Positions 33,237 to 43,756 of a stretch of 64,000 nucleotides of DNA are shown here, piece after piece. How positions within the stretch are numbered: the stretch's first letter is position 1; every line of letters starts with the position of its first letter. Under the pieces are notes generated by a model. That model made no database searches and had not been told where the DNA came from. It saw only the letters and a list, made by a program, of their open reading frames with translations. The position numbers and the translations under genes were made by a program. Source of the stretch: Pleurotus ostreatus/Saccharomyces cerevisiae fusant (lineage: Eukaryota > Opisthokonta); the NCBI GenBank assembly GCA_024196135.1, contig JAMQCK010000066.1:1-64000 (forward strand), read 5' to 3'.

Positions 33237-35218
33237 CTAGTCCGCATGCTTGCCCTGCTTAGGCACCAGCGCCCATAACACCATCATGAAGCCCATCAGC
33301 GACACCAAGCTGTCATCGACAGGCCAGTCAGCTCCGATACCAGCACTCCAACACACGACGCCAGCACTCACAAAGGCTGCAAGCTCCCAATCCCCTTGCT
33401 CTGCGCCAGCGCGCCCGTGATGAACGGCAGCACCGCGCTCCCTGCCCGCGAGACGCCCGCGATCCAGCCAATGGACGGCGTGAGGAGCCACGCGGGGAGA
33501 ATGCGGCCCGCCTGGTTCATGGCGATGGGGAAGAAGGGGCCGAGGAGGACGCCAACGAGGGAGACGGCGACGCCGCCGCCGATGAGGGAGGGGACGAGCC
33601 AGACGACGAGTTCGAGGCTGTTGGGGAGGGAGTGAGATTGGGGAGCGGAGCGAAGTGAAGGGCACTCACGCGATGGCGAGGATAGCGTAGAGGAAGATGG
33701 CGTACCACTCGCCGATCTGGGACGAATCAGTGAGACAGTTCGACGTAAGGTCGAGCGGACGTACCTTTGCGTTCAGCCAGAGCAGCACGAGGCGACCCAT
33801 CATCAGGCCTGCACCATGGATCAGAGACAGGGTCATAGCGATATTGCCAGCACACTCACCTCCGAAGAAACCAGAGGAGATATACCCCGAGTCCGGCCCA
33901 CCGCCGCGCTCGTCGATGATATACGAGACGATCCACCCCCCAATGGTGACCTCGACGCCGACGTAGATGAGGCTGAATACCGCGAGGATATGCACGTTCT
34001 TCTGCCGGAAAATCTGCTTGAAGTTGTTGTCCGTGCTCGTGCTCTTCTCCTGCGGCTGCTGGCCGATGCGCGTGAGGCATTCTGAGAGCAAATCAGTACT
34101 TCCAAGAGTCATGAAGACAACGTACTCACCGTCATGCGATCGGAAGCGGAAGACGGCAATCTGGAGGACGACGCTGGCGACCGCGAGGCCCAAGGAGGTT
34201 AGATAGTGGAAGGACCATCGGTTCATTTGAGAGAACTGCGTCGAAACGAGAGGCGCAACGAAGGCGCCGAGCCCTGTTAGCGAGTCAGCATAAGGCTGGT
34301 TACAAGGCTGTATAAGGGCGTACCATAGGCGGCATGAAGCATACCCATCTTGGCTTCCGAGTTGTTAGCTAGGGAGGCGACGTAGCCGTTGGCTTGCGCA
34401 TCCTGTAGAAAGCGTATTGGTCAACAAGGGGCACCGAAGCGAGGCATGACGCGATGCATGCCTGGATTGCGATTCCGACCCCATTGATGACATATCCGAC
34501 GCAGAGAACGGGGAAATCCAAAGCTGGGGCCTGGATAGAGTACGCGACGACCTGAAGGGCGGAACCTGAGGTGATCAATGGCCATCAGTTGTCTTCGACA
34601 AGCGCGTGGGACATGACTTGCCAATGGCCATGAGCTGCGGATGAGCGTCAGCCAATAGTCGCGAGCATCAGATTCGAAGACGGCTACCTTGCCAAAGCTA
34701 ACTCTCCCTGACAATGGGATGTTGATAAGGGCGCCAGTCACGAAGCCCTACAAAATGGCCTCAGGATCAGGTTCGCCAGAACTCACTCAAGTGCACACTC
34801 ACCACGCAAGAGCAGACGAAGAGCATGGATACAACCGTGTAGTTGAGCTTTACGACGCCGTGAGATTGATTAAGTTTGGTCAAGACGTAAAGCAGGGCAA
34901 ACGTACGTTGTACACCTGCTGAATACGAGGAAGCAGTGGCCCCGTCGTACCGTCATTCCATCCCGCGAGGACCAAAGCCCAACACGCCGCAAAGAACTGG
35001 ATGCGCTCAGCCGCAATTTGCTTCTTGGTACGCTCGAGGGGAGTCGAGGAGGTTGTTAAGGTTGTCCTGGCCGTAGTACTCTCTCGGAAGCTCAGCCCGC
35101 TGCTCATCGCATTCGATTGCGCGACGTCGACTTCGCTGCCCTTCAAAGACGGCGTGAAATGGACGCGAGAGGCCAGGTGAGCCTGAGAGATTGTATCGAG
35201 CTCCACGCCGTTGGACAT
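33237..35218 (-). CDS. MFS transporter MFS-2
   Basis: Intact 12-helix major-facilitator protein of about 460 residues, with fungal fucose-permease/BSC6-like features; substrate unknown. The first exon (35218-34907) has a variable hydrophilic head, then QFFAACWALVLAGWNDGTTG and LLPRIQQVY. Later exons encode GFVTGALINIPLSG, DAQANGYVASL, IYVGVEVTIGGWIVSYIIDE, SGYISSGFFGG, LVVWLVPSLIGGGVAVS and TPSIGWIAG. The intron after LMAIG (34621-34566) begins with GC instead of GT (GCAAGT donor); this is required to keep the frame and is shared with MFS-3 and MFS-4. Ends LWALVPKQGKHAD. It is divergent from BTB-1. Confidence 0.9.
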
Positions 35219-35821
35219 CGTGTCCTCGTCGTGCGGTTAGCGATAGTCTGTCTGGTTGGCAGCCGGGATGCGAGGGATGGAGTGCACGATGGGATTTAAG
35301 GTGACGGCGACGCCAAGGGGACACGTAGACCACGGCTCATATATGATCGTGGGTTGGCCGACGGCACCGTATCCTGGGCGAGGTGCGGGGAACAAGGCCC
35401 AAACAGACTTTCTGGGCTGTGCGGGGGTGGTCATGCAGAGTCATGGAGGCGGGGATCTGGTGTGGTCGGAGAAACATCGGAGGCACGCAAGAGGAATGGA
35501 TTTGTTGACATCGGCTTGGCGTGGGAACTGCTGTGGGCTTCTGTTTGGTCGTGTTGTATTTGGCTACCAAATTAGGTTATTCCTGTGTTCTCCCTCTCAT
35601 GTCACACGATTGCCGACGTATGATAGTTATACACTCTGAAAGCCATGCTGTCGTCCCTCCACGTCCTCGTCAACCAACTTACACTTTGAAAGCTCCCACA
35701 AGGGAGCTCCTCCCCTCGGTCACGATCTGATTGCCGCCAGAAGACCGACTGAGGATGTCGTAAACTGCTAGGCATGCACCTGGGGCGCGCAGAGGTAATC
35801 GGCGTCTTGTATCTGACCGTC
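35219..35821. promoter_or_regulatory. Divergent promoter region MFS-2 / BTB-1
   Basis: 603 bp between two divergent start codons, without a supported exon. It must hold both promoters. I see no repeated motif. Confidence 0.35.
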
Positions 35822-37519
35822 ATGTCCTCTCGACGCTCTCTGTCCCTTGAGTCTGTCAGCAGCATGCAATCCATCGACACCGTGCAGTCGTTCGACAGCG
35901 CCGACGATGTGCCGTCCATGAACGGCGGAAAGGCATCTTGCAACGAACATCGAGCCGAAGGCAACTGCGGTACACTTGCGAACGACGGCTCATTGCCTAC
36001 TGTAAGTACTTAGGTGTTCAACATTGCTCACCACTCTCAACCTCATTGGCAGTACGAGCCAGAGATCGCAGCAGGGATGGCTACCGCGCCCGCAGGCCCT
36101 CCTTCGCGCAGCCTCAACAAGAACGGTACCGAACAAGAGCCTACCAAGACGAAGACTCATCCTCGTTTCTTCTTGGACCCAAGGACTGTGGAGTTTGTGG
36201 TGCGTCCTTCTGGATCCTGCTGCGCGTCATGAATAGCCGACGAACGTACTTCAGCTCGACGACGATACCCTTTACCGCGTTTTCCGCTACTTCTTCGAGA
36301 TCCATAGCCGCGAATTCGTCGCCAAATACCTTTCCAATGACCCGAGCAACCCCATCAAGCTTACTGGCGTTTCCTGCGTCGACTTCGACAGGTTCTTGTC
36401 CCTGATGTATCCGAGGTGCGCGTCCTACCCTCACAATCCCCACAAATGCGAACCTGCGCTGACCCCGCTAACTGCAGCGAACTCGCCGGCTGCGACGTCA
36501 AGACTCCCAGTGAATGGATCTCCGTTCTTCGCCTCGCGATCAAATGGTCTTTCCCCGCCCTCCGCGCTCGCGCCATCAAGGAGCTCAAGCAGATCGGAAG
36601 CGTCATCGACAAGATATGTGTAGCGAGAGAGTTCGGTGGCCTCGCACTCGGCGAAGGGTTGGATACGATGCAGTGGCTCTTGCCCGCCTTCGTGGACGCT
36701 TGCACTACTCCGAAGTGGCTAGCGTCGGTCAGTCTTGACGATGCCGAGCGCTTGGGAGCGGGCACTATCCTACAAGTCGGGAGGATCAGGGAGGAGTTGA
36801 GGGATGCAGGCGCGGGGAAATTCGACGTCGCAGCCGCGGTTGTTGAGGCGGGATTGGCGCCGACGAAGACGACGGAGATATCCACTGCGCCGAAGTCATC
36901 TAAGACCAAGCCCAATGCCACGACATCCCCCTCGCGGGCCATGTTCGCGCCCCTTTCGGGTACTGTCAAGCCAGCGGCGTCCGCGGTCCGTGCTTGCGGC
37001 GACGTCGCCGAGGCCGAAAGAGCATTCCAAGAAATGGTGACGACCAAGCCGCATACGCCAACCTCTACTTCACCACCAACCGAAAATATGACAGGGGCCA
37101 ACGACGAGCCTACACCTGCGGCAGTCCCTCCCGTCATCGCGAGCCCTATCCCCGTTGCCTCCAGCGTTCGACCGCAATCTTCTCGCGCAAGCGAAGGCGC
37201 TACGGCAGAGCCTTCAATGATGACTGTCTCTCGTACCAAGTGGATTGACACACTACTGGCTCTTGAAGCGTATGGCGTGGCGGATGCGGGCCTTGCGCCT
37301 ACATCAGAGCCGTCGACGAACCCCCACAAACCATCGGGACCAGTCTCAACCCCTGTTGAGCCAGCATCCTCCGCCGAATCTGGAAACCCCACTGCATCTC
37401 GCGCTTACGTGCACGAACTTCTGACCGGCGAGAAACTGCTCTCGAAGAATCAAAGGAAGGCTCTGCTGAGGGCGGCGCGCGCATCGGAGGCGGACAGGCA
37501 GGCGAAGTATCAGAGGTAG
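35822..37519 (+). CDS. BTB/POZ domain protein BTB-1
   Basis: 509-residue BTB protein of an expanded agaricomycete family. Exons 35822-36001, 36053-36199, 36255-36415 and 36478-37519. The N-terminus is Ser rich (RRSLSLESVSSMQSIDTVQS). The BTB fold starts with HPRFFLDPRTVEFV and LDDDTLYRVFRYFFEIHS,  then VDFDRFLSLMYPR, and continues with the helical SEWISVLRLAIKWSFPALRA and AREFGGLALGEG segments. The C-terminal third is low complexity and ends in a basic stretch (LLSKNQRKALLRAARASE). BTB proteins often dimerise and some serve as CUL3 ligase adaptors; the partner here is unknown. First of three head-to-tail paralogues. Confidence 0.88.
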
Positions 37520-38046
37520 AGATTGCTAGCGAGATGGAGTGTCCGTAGTGCTAGTCGCCGCCAAGGCTTGTCTTGGCCATTTGCTTGGAGTTGTTTGGTC
37601 CTGAATCGGATCTTGCCGAATTGAAGGGAAATCACGGCTTTCGGTCACTCGTTCCGGACCACTCACACCTGTAACCCTGTCGCGCAGATGTCAGTCGCTT
37701 CCTTCAGTTTGACCAAAGTAGACGGAGAGAATTTTTGATCGTCAGCCCTCACACTATCCATCTCGATCAAATCATGCGACCGTTGACTCTCATCGCCGCG
37801 GAAGCCTGAAGAAGGTCACTTTCCTGCCGCTCCGTAGGCGGCGTCTGCTCTCGCTCCTTGTAACCACGGGAAGTCATGCAGCAAATGATAGCCAATCATA
37901 GGCGCGGATCGCGGCTGCTTAGGCCAGAAGCCCAAGGATCCTAGTATGGCGTAAGTGGCAACTTCCGAAGGCATGTGGGGTAGGCATGTTAAACACCCTC
38001 TCGAGGACCCTATAGGCGCCTACGACCTCCCTTTCTCTCTACCTTC
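37520..38046. other. Intergenic region BTB-1 / BTB-2
   Basis: 527 bp with no supported exon; presumably the BTB-1 terminator and BTB-2 promoter. Confidence 0.4.
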
Positions 38047-40115
38047 ATGTCTAGCTTCAGACGCTCGCCCTCTCTGGAATCGGTCAGCAGCGTGCGCTCG
38101 CTCGAAAGCATGCAGTCTATCGACAGTGTCAAGTCCTTCAGCAGCGCCCTCTCGCCCGGCGGCGAGAGCGCCAGATCCTCACACTACGGCGACCTCAACG
38201 AGATGGACATGGGGCGGACCATCGCCAGTCCTCCCGTCGTACCAGCAGTGGTGAACGGCGACGTCGAGAAACCTTCGCCGACCGGCCCTCCCAACACGTG
38301 TGACGACGAGCGCGAGCATGAGCCCCAATCTACTGTGGAACCAACTCCCTTGGACTACAGAAAGCACGACCGCTTCTACTTGGATCCTAGGACTGTCAAG
38401 CTCATGGTACGTCTCCCGATGTGGGCGTGCCTTTGTACGGGCTAACACCGTTAAACAGCTAGATGACGGCACCCTCTATCGCGTCTTCCGCCAGTCTTTC
38501 GCAGCCCACTCGACCTTGTTCACCAAGGAGTACCTTGTGGGACGCGGGGACGATGAAGTCATCAAGCTCCCTGGCGTGTCCTCCGTCGACCTCGACAGGT
38601 TCTTGTCGTTGATGTATCCGTCGTACGTCGGACCCTATACACCCATGGACTGCCGTTCAACGTAACTCACCAAAATGCTCAGCGAACTAGCTACCTGCGA
38701 GCTTTCCTCCGCCCAGGACTGGATCTCTGTCCTTCGTCTTGCGCATCGTTGGTCCTTTCCCACTCTCCAAGCGCGAGCGCTTCGGGAGATCGAGCTCGTC
38801 GGCAACGCCGTCGACAAGATCGCCACCGCTCGGGAGTTCGGTGACCTTGAGACCTCGAAGCAATGGCTCATGCCAGCATTCGTCGAAGCCTGCACTACAA
38901 GCAGCTGGCTCGGCTCGATCAGCGTGCAGGACGCTGAACGCTTGGGAGCAGGCACGATCCTGGCTGTTGCGAGGATTAGAGAGGAGATGCGCGAGGTCGG
39001 GGGAAGGAAGTACGACATCGAGAACGCCATTGCTGCATCCGGACTTGCAACGGCGCGTACGAAGACTAGGACGAAGCCCATAGTAACGACCACTGCTTCA
39101 ACATCGCCAGACGCACGTTCTTTTTCCGCCGAGAAGGTGACCACATGTGCCCCGGAGGTCGATACCAGCGTACCTGTCAGCGACGCGAATGTGAGTGGCA
39201 CACATGAGCGGCCATCTATTGTACTGAGTGGCTCGCCTATTCAGCCTACAGCCTCGCGACCTATGGCCGCTGACGAGGCACTCAAGGCCCATCAGAGCCT
39301 CTTTGGAGGCTGGGCAGGCACTGTCGATGGTAATTGGACGAGTGGGGCCCAGAAAGGCACAGAGAGTATACAGGACATCGGAAAGGGCACTTCTGTAAGT
39401 GTATCAATTATCACGAATCTCAGCCTCGTACCGAATATTGACTACGATGCGCAGAGCAAGAGCAACGGTCTGCAAGCTGTGCATACCCCGATCCTATCTT
39501 CGGTAACGACGACGCCGGATATGCCTCCTCAAGGCGTCACTGCCGGCCCTATTCATGTTCCAGCGACTGCACCTCCTCCAGTGGACTTGCGGGAGCATAA
39601 GGAGGACGACAGCAGTATGTCTCCGCTGGATCGCGCGAGGCTCGCGTTAAGCATAGCACAGTCTTCGGAAGGCGAGTCGCCCAAAGTAATGCACTCGAAA
39701 CGCGCTCGGGCCTTGCGCATCGCGAACAAGATTCTGAACGAGTCACCATGCTCTAATTATCTGAAGGACCAAGATTTCACATTGAGCCCGACCATGCCGC
39801 CTGATCAAGCCCTTCGACGGGTATGCCAACGCATCGCTTGCCTAATGTCCCGGAAACTCTTGATCGCACACGCACCCGAGCAATCAAACGTGGATGAGCA
39901 GAGCATCCCTACCGTTCTTCGAGTGGTCGTTCCAAAGGGTGTGAAAGGTGTACAAATCAAGCGTAGGATCTCGGCAGGGCTGAAAGGGTACGTTTTCCGC
40001 GTCGTATCTCATGGCTAACCTTTTGACGTTCTGCAGGCAGGGTTTGACTATAAGGGAAGACGTCAACAACAGGAGGGTGTTATCTGTGCATGTCCCGCAG
40101 ATCAACAGTGCTTAA
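38047..40115 (+). CDS. BTB/POZ domain protein BTB-2
   Basis: 635-residue paralogue of BTB-1. Exons 38047-38406, 38459-38622, 38683-39987 and 40037-40115, total divisible by three. The N-terminus carries the family Ser repeat (RRSPSLESVSSVRSLESMQS) and DMGRTIAS, also present in BTB-4. BTB core: HDRFYLDPRTVKLM, LDDGTLYRVFRQSFAAHS, VDLDRFLSLMYPS, ELATCELSSAQDWISVLRLA. A last short exon encodes QGLTIREDVNNRRVLSVHV; without the final intron the frame would stop at 40018. The long middle region is disordered in appearance. Function as for BTB-1. Confidence 0.87.
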
Positions 40116-40577
40116 AGAATGTTATTCGGCAGTATGGCTATTGTTTCGCGATCTGGTACTGTGATTCTGTCGTAAAGACTTATGGCTCGAACCAAATCGA
40201 CCCTGACGCTTGTTTTCACGACGTCTAGTTGGCCGGCTGTTATCCGACAGCGCAGTCTGTAGGCGTCATTGCCACCTATTTGTTCGTATTGTGGCGTAGT
40301 GGTCCAGCCCACGTGTATCGGAATTATAGGAATTCCTTTGTTGTGCCCAACCTTCATTGCGCCGTGTCGATGGATCCGAGCACAAACAATCCCGCATATG
40401 CGCGCAGAGTCTCTCTCGAACATAAACCCAAGCCGCGAGTTCATGAGTAACTTGGCGGCCATAACGCGGTTGGAAGCTTTCGAAAGGCGCCGCACTGTTG
40501 CAGGAATGTCGTAACTCTTCTGGACATGCGATACGCGCATGTATCGACTGCGCCACGTAGCCTTGCTCTGAACCGCC
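40116..40577. other. Intergenic region BTB-2 / BTB-3
   Basis: 462 bp without a supported exon. A CTATTGTTT string at 40139-40147 resembles the F-box promoter octamer, but one copy proves nothing. Confidence 0.35.
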
Positions 40578-42578
40578 ATGTCCGACCAACGACAGTCTCC
40601 TTCTCTGCAATCAGTCAACAGTACGGATTCATTTGGGAGTCTGGGTTCCATCGACAGCGTCGCAAGTCCTGTGCGCAAAACACGACCGTTCAATCACGAC
40701 TCGAATAGCATGCTTGCCTCCGCTGAAATCTCTGCTCATGGCATCGGATCCAAAGCTCACGATATGCCCTCGCCGACTGATACTAGTCACAACCACGATG
40801 CTCCTTGCGAATACTCGTCCGGATGTTTCTCCCCGTCGCCTGCACCTACAAGGAAGCATCCTCGCTTCTACCTGGACTCCAGGACATTTGAGATCAAGGT
40901 GAGCGCTCTTTCGGGATCTTTACTTCTTCGAGAGTGTTGACACAACACCTCAGCTGGACGACGGCACGCTGTATCGCGTCTTCCGTCAAACCTTCGAGAC
41001 GCACTCGACCGCCTTCGCTGCGCAATACCTCGGCAGTTCTGTCGAGGATGAGCCCATCGCACTGTCAGGCGTCTCAGCAGAGGACCTGGACCGATTCCTC
41101 TCTTTGATATATCCATCGTATGTCGCCTCCGTTCACGATACTCGCCCCCGTACTGACGCACCCGTCATCAGCGAACTCGCCACCTGCGAGCTCTCTACAG
41201 CCGACGAATGGCTCTCCGTCCTCCGCCTCGCTCACAAGTGGTCCTTTCCAACCCTTCGCGCTCATGCCATTCGCGAGATCCACCTGACCGGCAGTGCCGT
41301 CGACAAGATCGCCGCCGCGCGGGAGTTCGCGGACATTGAGGAGCTCCAAGGATGGCTGCTGCCCGCGTTCAAGGAAGCGTGCTCCGCGCCCCGTTGGCTG
41401 CGATTGGCGAGTCTGCAGGACGCAGAGCGCCTGGGTGCGGGTACAATCCTCGCTATCGCTCGAATGAGGGAGGAAGCGCGCGACGCTGAGGGGACATACG
41501 ACGTCGAGCGGGCGATCGTGGTGGCAGGACTGGCGCCGGATCCGACTCCAGTCAAGAGGACACGTACGGCAACCCAAGCTGATGTTCTGCGGCACATGTT
41601 CTCTGGTCGGCCGGCGAACCTCACTGATGTGACAGTCGGCGAGGCCTCCTTGAGTGCGAGCGCCAGAGAGCCTCTGACCCTCGTTTCTACCGCGCCCGCA
41701 TCCTCTCCTCGTATGCCGCCACACCACGAGGACGTGTCATGGCCGCCACCAATGGCGTTTTGGGATAGGCAGAGTACTCGTCGGGGAGCGCCTGGGCTTT
41801 CAGCTGAATCAGTGCCATTCTCGAACCCAACGACAGGCTCGCGTGTGGTCAATAAGCCCGAGAAGAGGACCGCACCTCCTCCGGCCGCAGAGGCACCTCC
41901 CGCTACGACGCGTGCAGCGCGGCCTCCCTCCTCCTTTGAGGCATGGTTAAATCCATCGGCTGGTGCCTCTCTACTACGTTCTGCGGCGCCGCGATCACTG
42001 GGCACCACACAGGCGATGGCGGTGTCCCTTGAAGAGGCAGAAATGTTCTCGCCCCCCGTTGGATCCGCTTTCTTGTCGCACTCCGTTGAACCACCCGCTT
42101 CCCTGTCTACTCCAGTTTTCAGTGCAACGCGGGAGCCATCTCCTCACCTTTTGAGTAAAGGTCAAAAGAAGAAGTTACACAAGAAGATGAGGATGATGGA
42201 AAAGGTAGAGGCGAATGTGGATAAGGCGCATGCGAAGGGGCGGCGGCGAAAGAGGCACCGAGTCAGGAGGAAGAAGAGAGGCAGGGAGGGATGGAGAAGG
42301 AGCAGTCTTTGACGGAGGATGCACAGACGCAAATCACGAACGGGCCGCGATTGAATACGGTCGAAATCATAGATGCTGGTAGCTCAGAGTCCCATACTGG
42401 TCATGGCGCATCACAGAAATGCGAATCGGTGCTGATATCTACCCCAGTAACAGGGCATGGCGCAAGCAATGGTGCAGTTTTTCGACCTCCTGAGGCTATT
42501 GAAGAGACGGACCGCGAGTCTAAGGAGGACGATGTGGGGGAGGCCGAACAAGGGGAGCGGGCGGAAAAGGCTGACTGA
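40578..42578 (+). CDS. BTB/POZ domain protein BTB-3
   Basis: Paralogue of BTB-1 and BTB-2. Exons 40578-40898, 40954-41117, 41172-42204 and 42267-42578 give 609 residues. The BTB exon has the same length as in BTB-2 (164 nt). Core motifs are HPRFYLDSRTFEIK, LDDGTLYRVFRQTFETHS, EDLDRFLSLIYPS and ELATCELSTADEWLSVLRLA. If the last intron (42205-42266) is kept, translation continues in another frame and stops at 42312 with a very basic tail (541 residues); if it is removed, the tail is acidic and rich in Glu. Both frames are open, so the two ends could be isoforms. The spliced form is preferred because 104 further codons stay open. Confidence 0.85.
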
Positions 42579-42978
42579 GGACCGATTGGGGTAGACTTCC
42601 GTTGAGAGTCTGTCTGTATAGTGGAGCGCGTCGAACGTTGCTCTTAGCGCGCGGAGGAAGACATCTCGAGATTGCATGTTATATTCGTTGGATTAGATGT
42701 AAAGGATACGATACGTGCTTAGTGTTTACTTGGCTGTACACCGCCGTCAAGCAGCGCAGATCACACATGCTGTGAACTTGATCAGAAGGGCGGCTTGAGC
42801 AAAGAACAATCTGGTCTTGCAGCTTCTTCGACTCGTTCCGCCTTGCTGTGCATATAGATACTCAGACCTGGTAAGTTCAAGGCTCAGACGTCAGCGTAGC
42901 TCTCAACGAATCTCAGCTCCGAAGCACGGAACGAACAGTACCTCTTGGGGGTGAAGAGGACGGCTTGAATCGCAACGG
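42579..42978. other. Spacer between convergent BTB-3 and a small conserved gene
   Basis: 400 bp holding the 3' ends of two convergent genes; no exon supported. Confidence 0.4.
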
Positions 42979-43539
42979 CTATACCGAACCGCTGCGCTTC
43001 TCCGAACCTGCTTTGGCGGAGTCCTCACCTGTCAGATATCGTCAATCGGGCGACATAAGCAATGACCACACCCACTCACCCTCCGCCCTAGGTTTCTTCG
43101 CTGGATGATCTGTGGGGCTTTGAGTGCAAGTGCAATCGGGTGCAGGGCGCTTGCCCCTCCTCTTCTGATATGGTGTCAGAGATTGGCGTAAACAGACTGA
43201 AGCTTAGCCACTCACAAACCGGTCCTCAAAGTGAATCTTAGCCTGGAAGGCTTCCTGGGCTTTGCGCTTCTCCTCTTCTTCCTGAAGCTCGAGTCAGCGA
43301 CACTACACATCAGCGAACACTGCAACTGAACTCACCCTCCGACTTCTCTGTATCCGCTCCAAGAACGAGCCGTCATTCGAGAAGACGTTGACTGGCTTGG
43401 ACTTTTTCGCGGCCGGCTTCATGGGCGCGACAGGAACGCCGATGGGATACGGGTAGGTGTAAGCGGGATAGGGTACAGGCGAAGTCGACTGGGAGAAGGA
43501 GGCGGGCGAAGAGGATGTGGCGGTAGTTGCGCGCGACAT
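42979..43539 (-). CDS. Small basic protein with NDGSFLERIQ motif
   Basis: 134-residue protein from exons 43539-43336, 43281-43216, 43164-43080 and 43028-42979. A Ser/Pro/Tyr-rich head is followed by PVNVFSNDGSFLERIQRSRR and a charged helix (EEEEKRKAQEAFQAKIHFED), then RGKRPAPDCTCTQSP and a Lys-rich end. The short VFSNDGSFLE type of motif occurs in small nuclear or RNA-processing proteins, but I cannot assign a name. Start codons of this gene and NOP12 are 217 bp apart on opposite strands, so the two share a promoter region. Confidence 0.7.
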
Positions 43540-43756
43540 AGCAGCGAGTAGATGGAGGTGGTGGGAGATGGCTGGAGAGTGCGAAGGCAGGCGATGTTGG
43601 TGGTTCGGGACAAGAAGAACGACTCCGACCTGCGACGGAACGACCACCCCGCTGGTGGCTGTGCAAATTCGACCAAAGCGGAAGGAGCGCGATCGGCGGG
43701 CGATCGAGAACGTTCGCCCCCGCTTCCTCCCCTCCACCGATTGACCACTGCCGACG

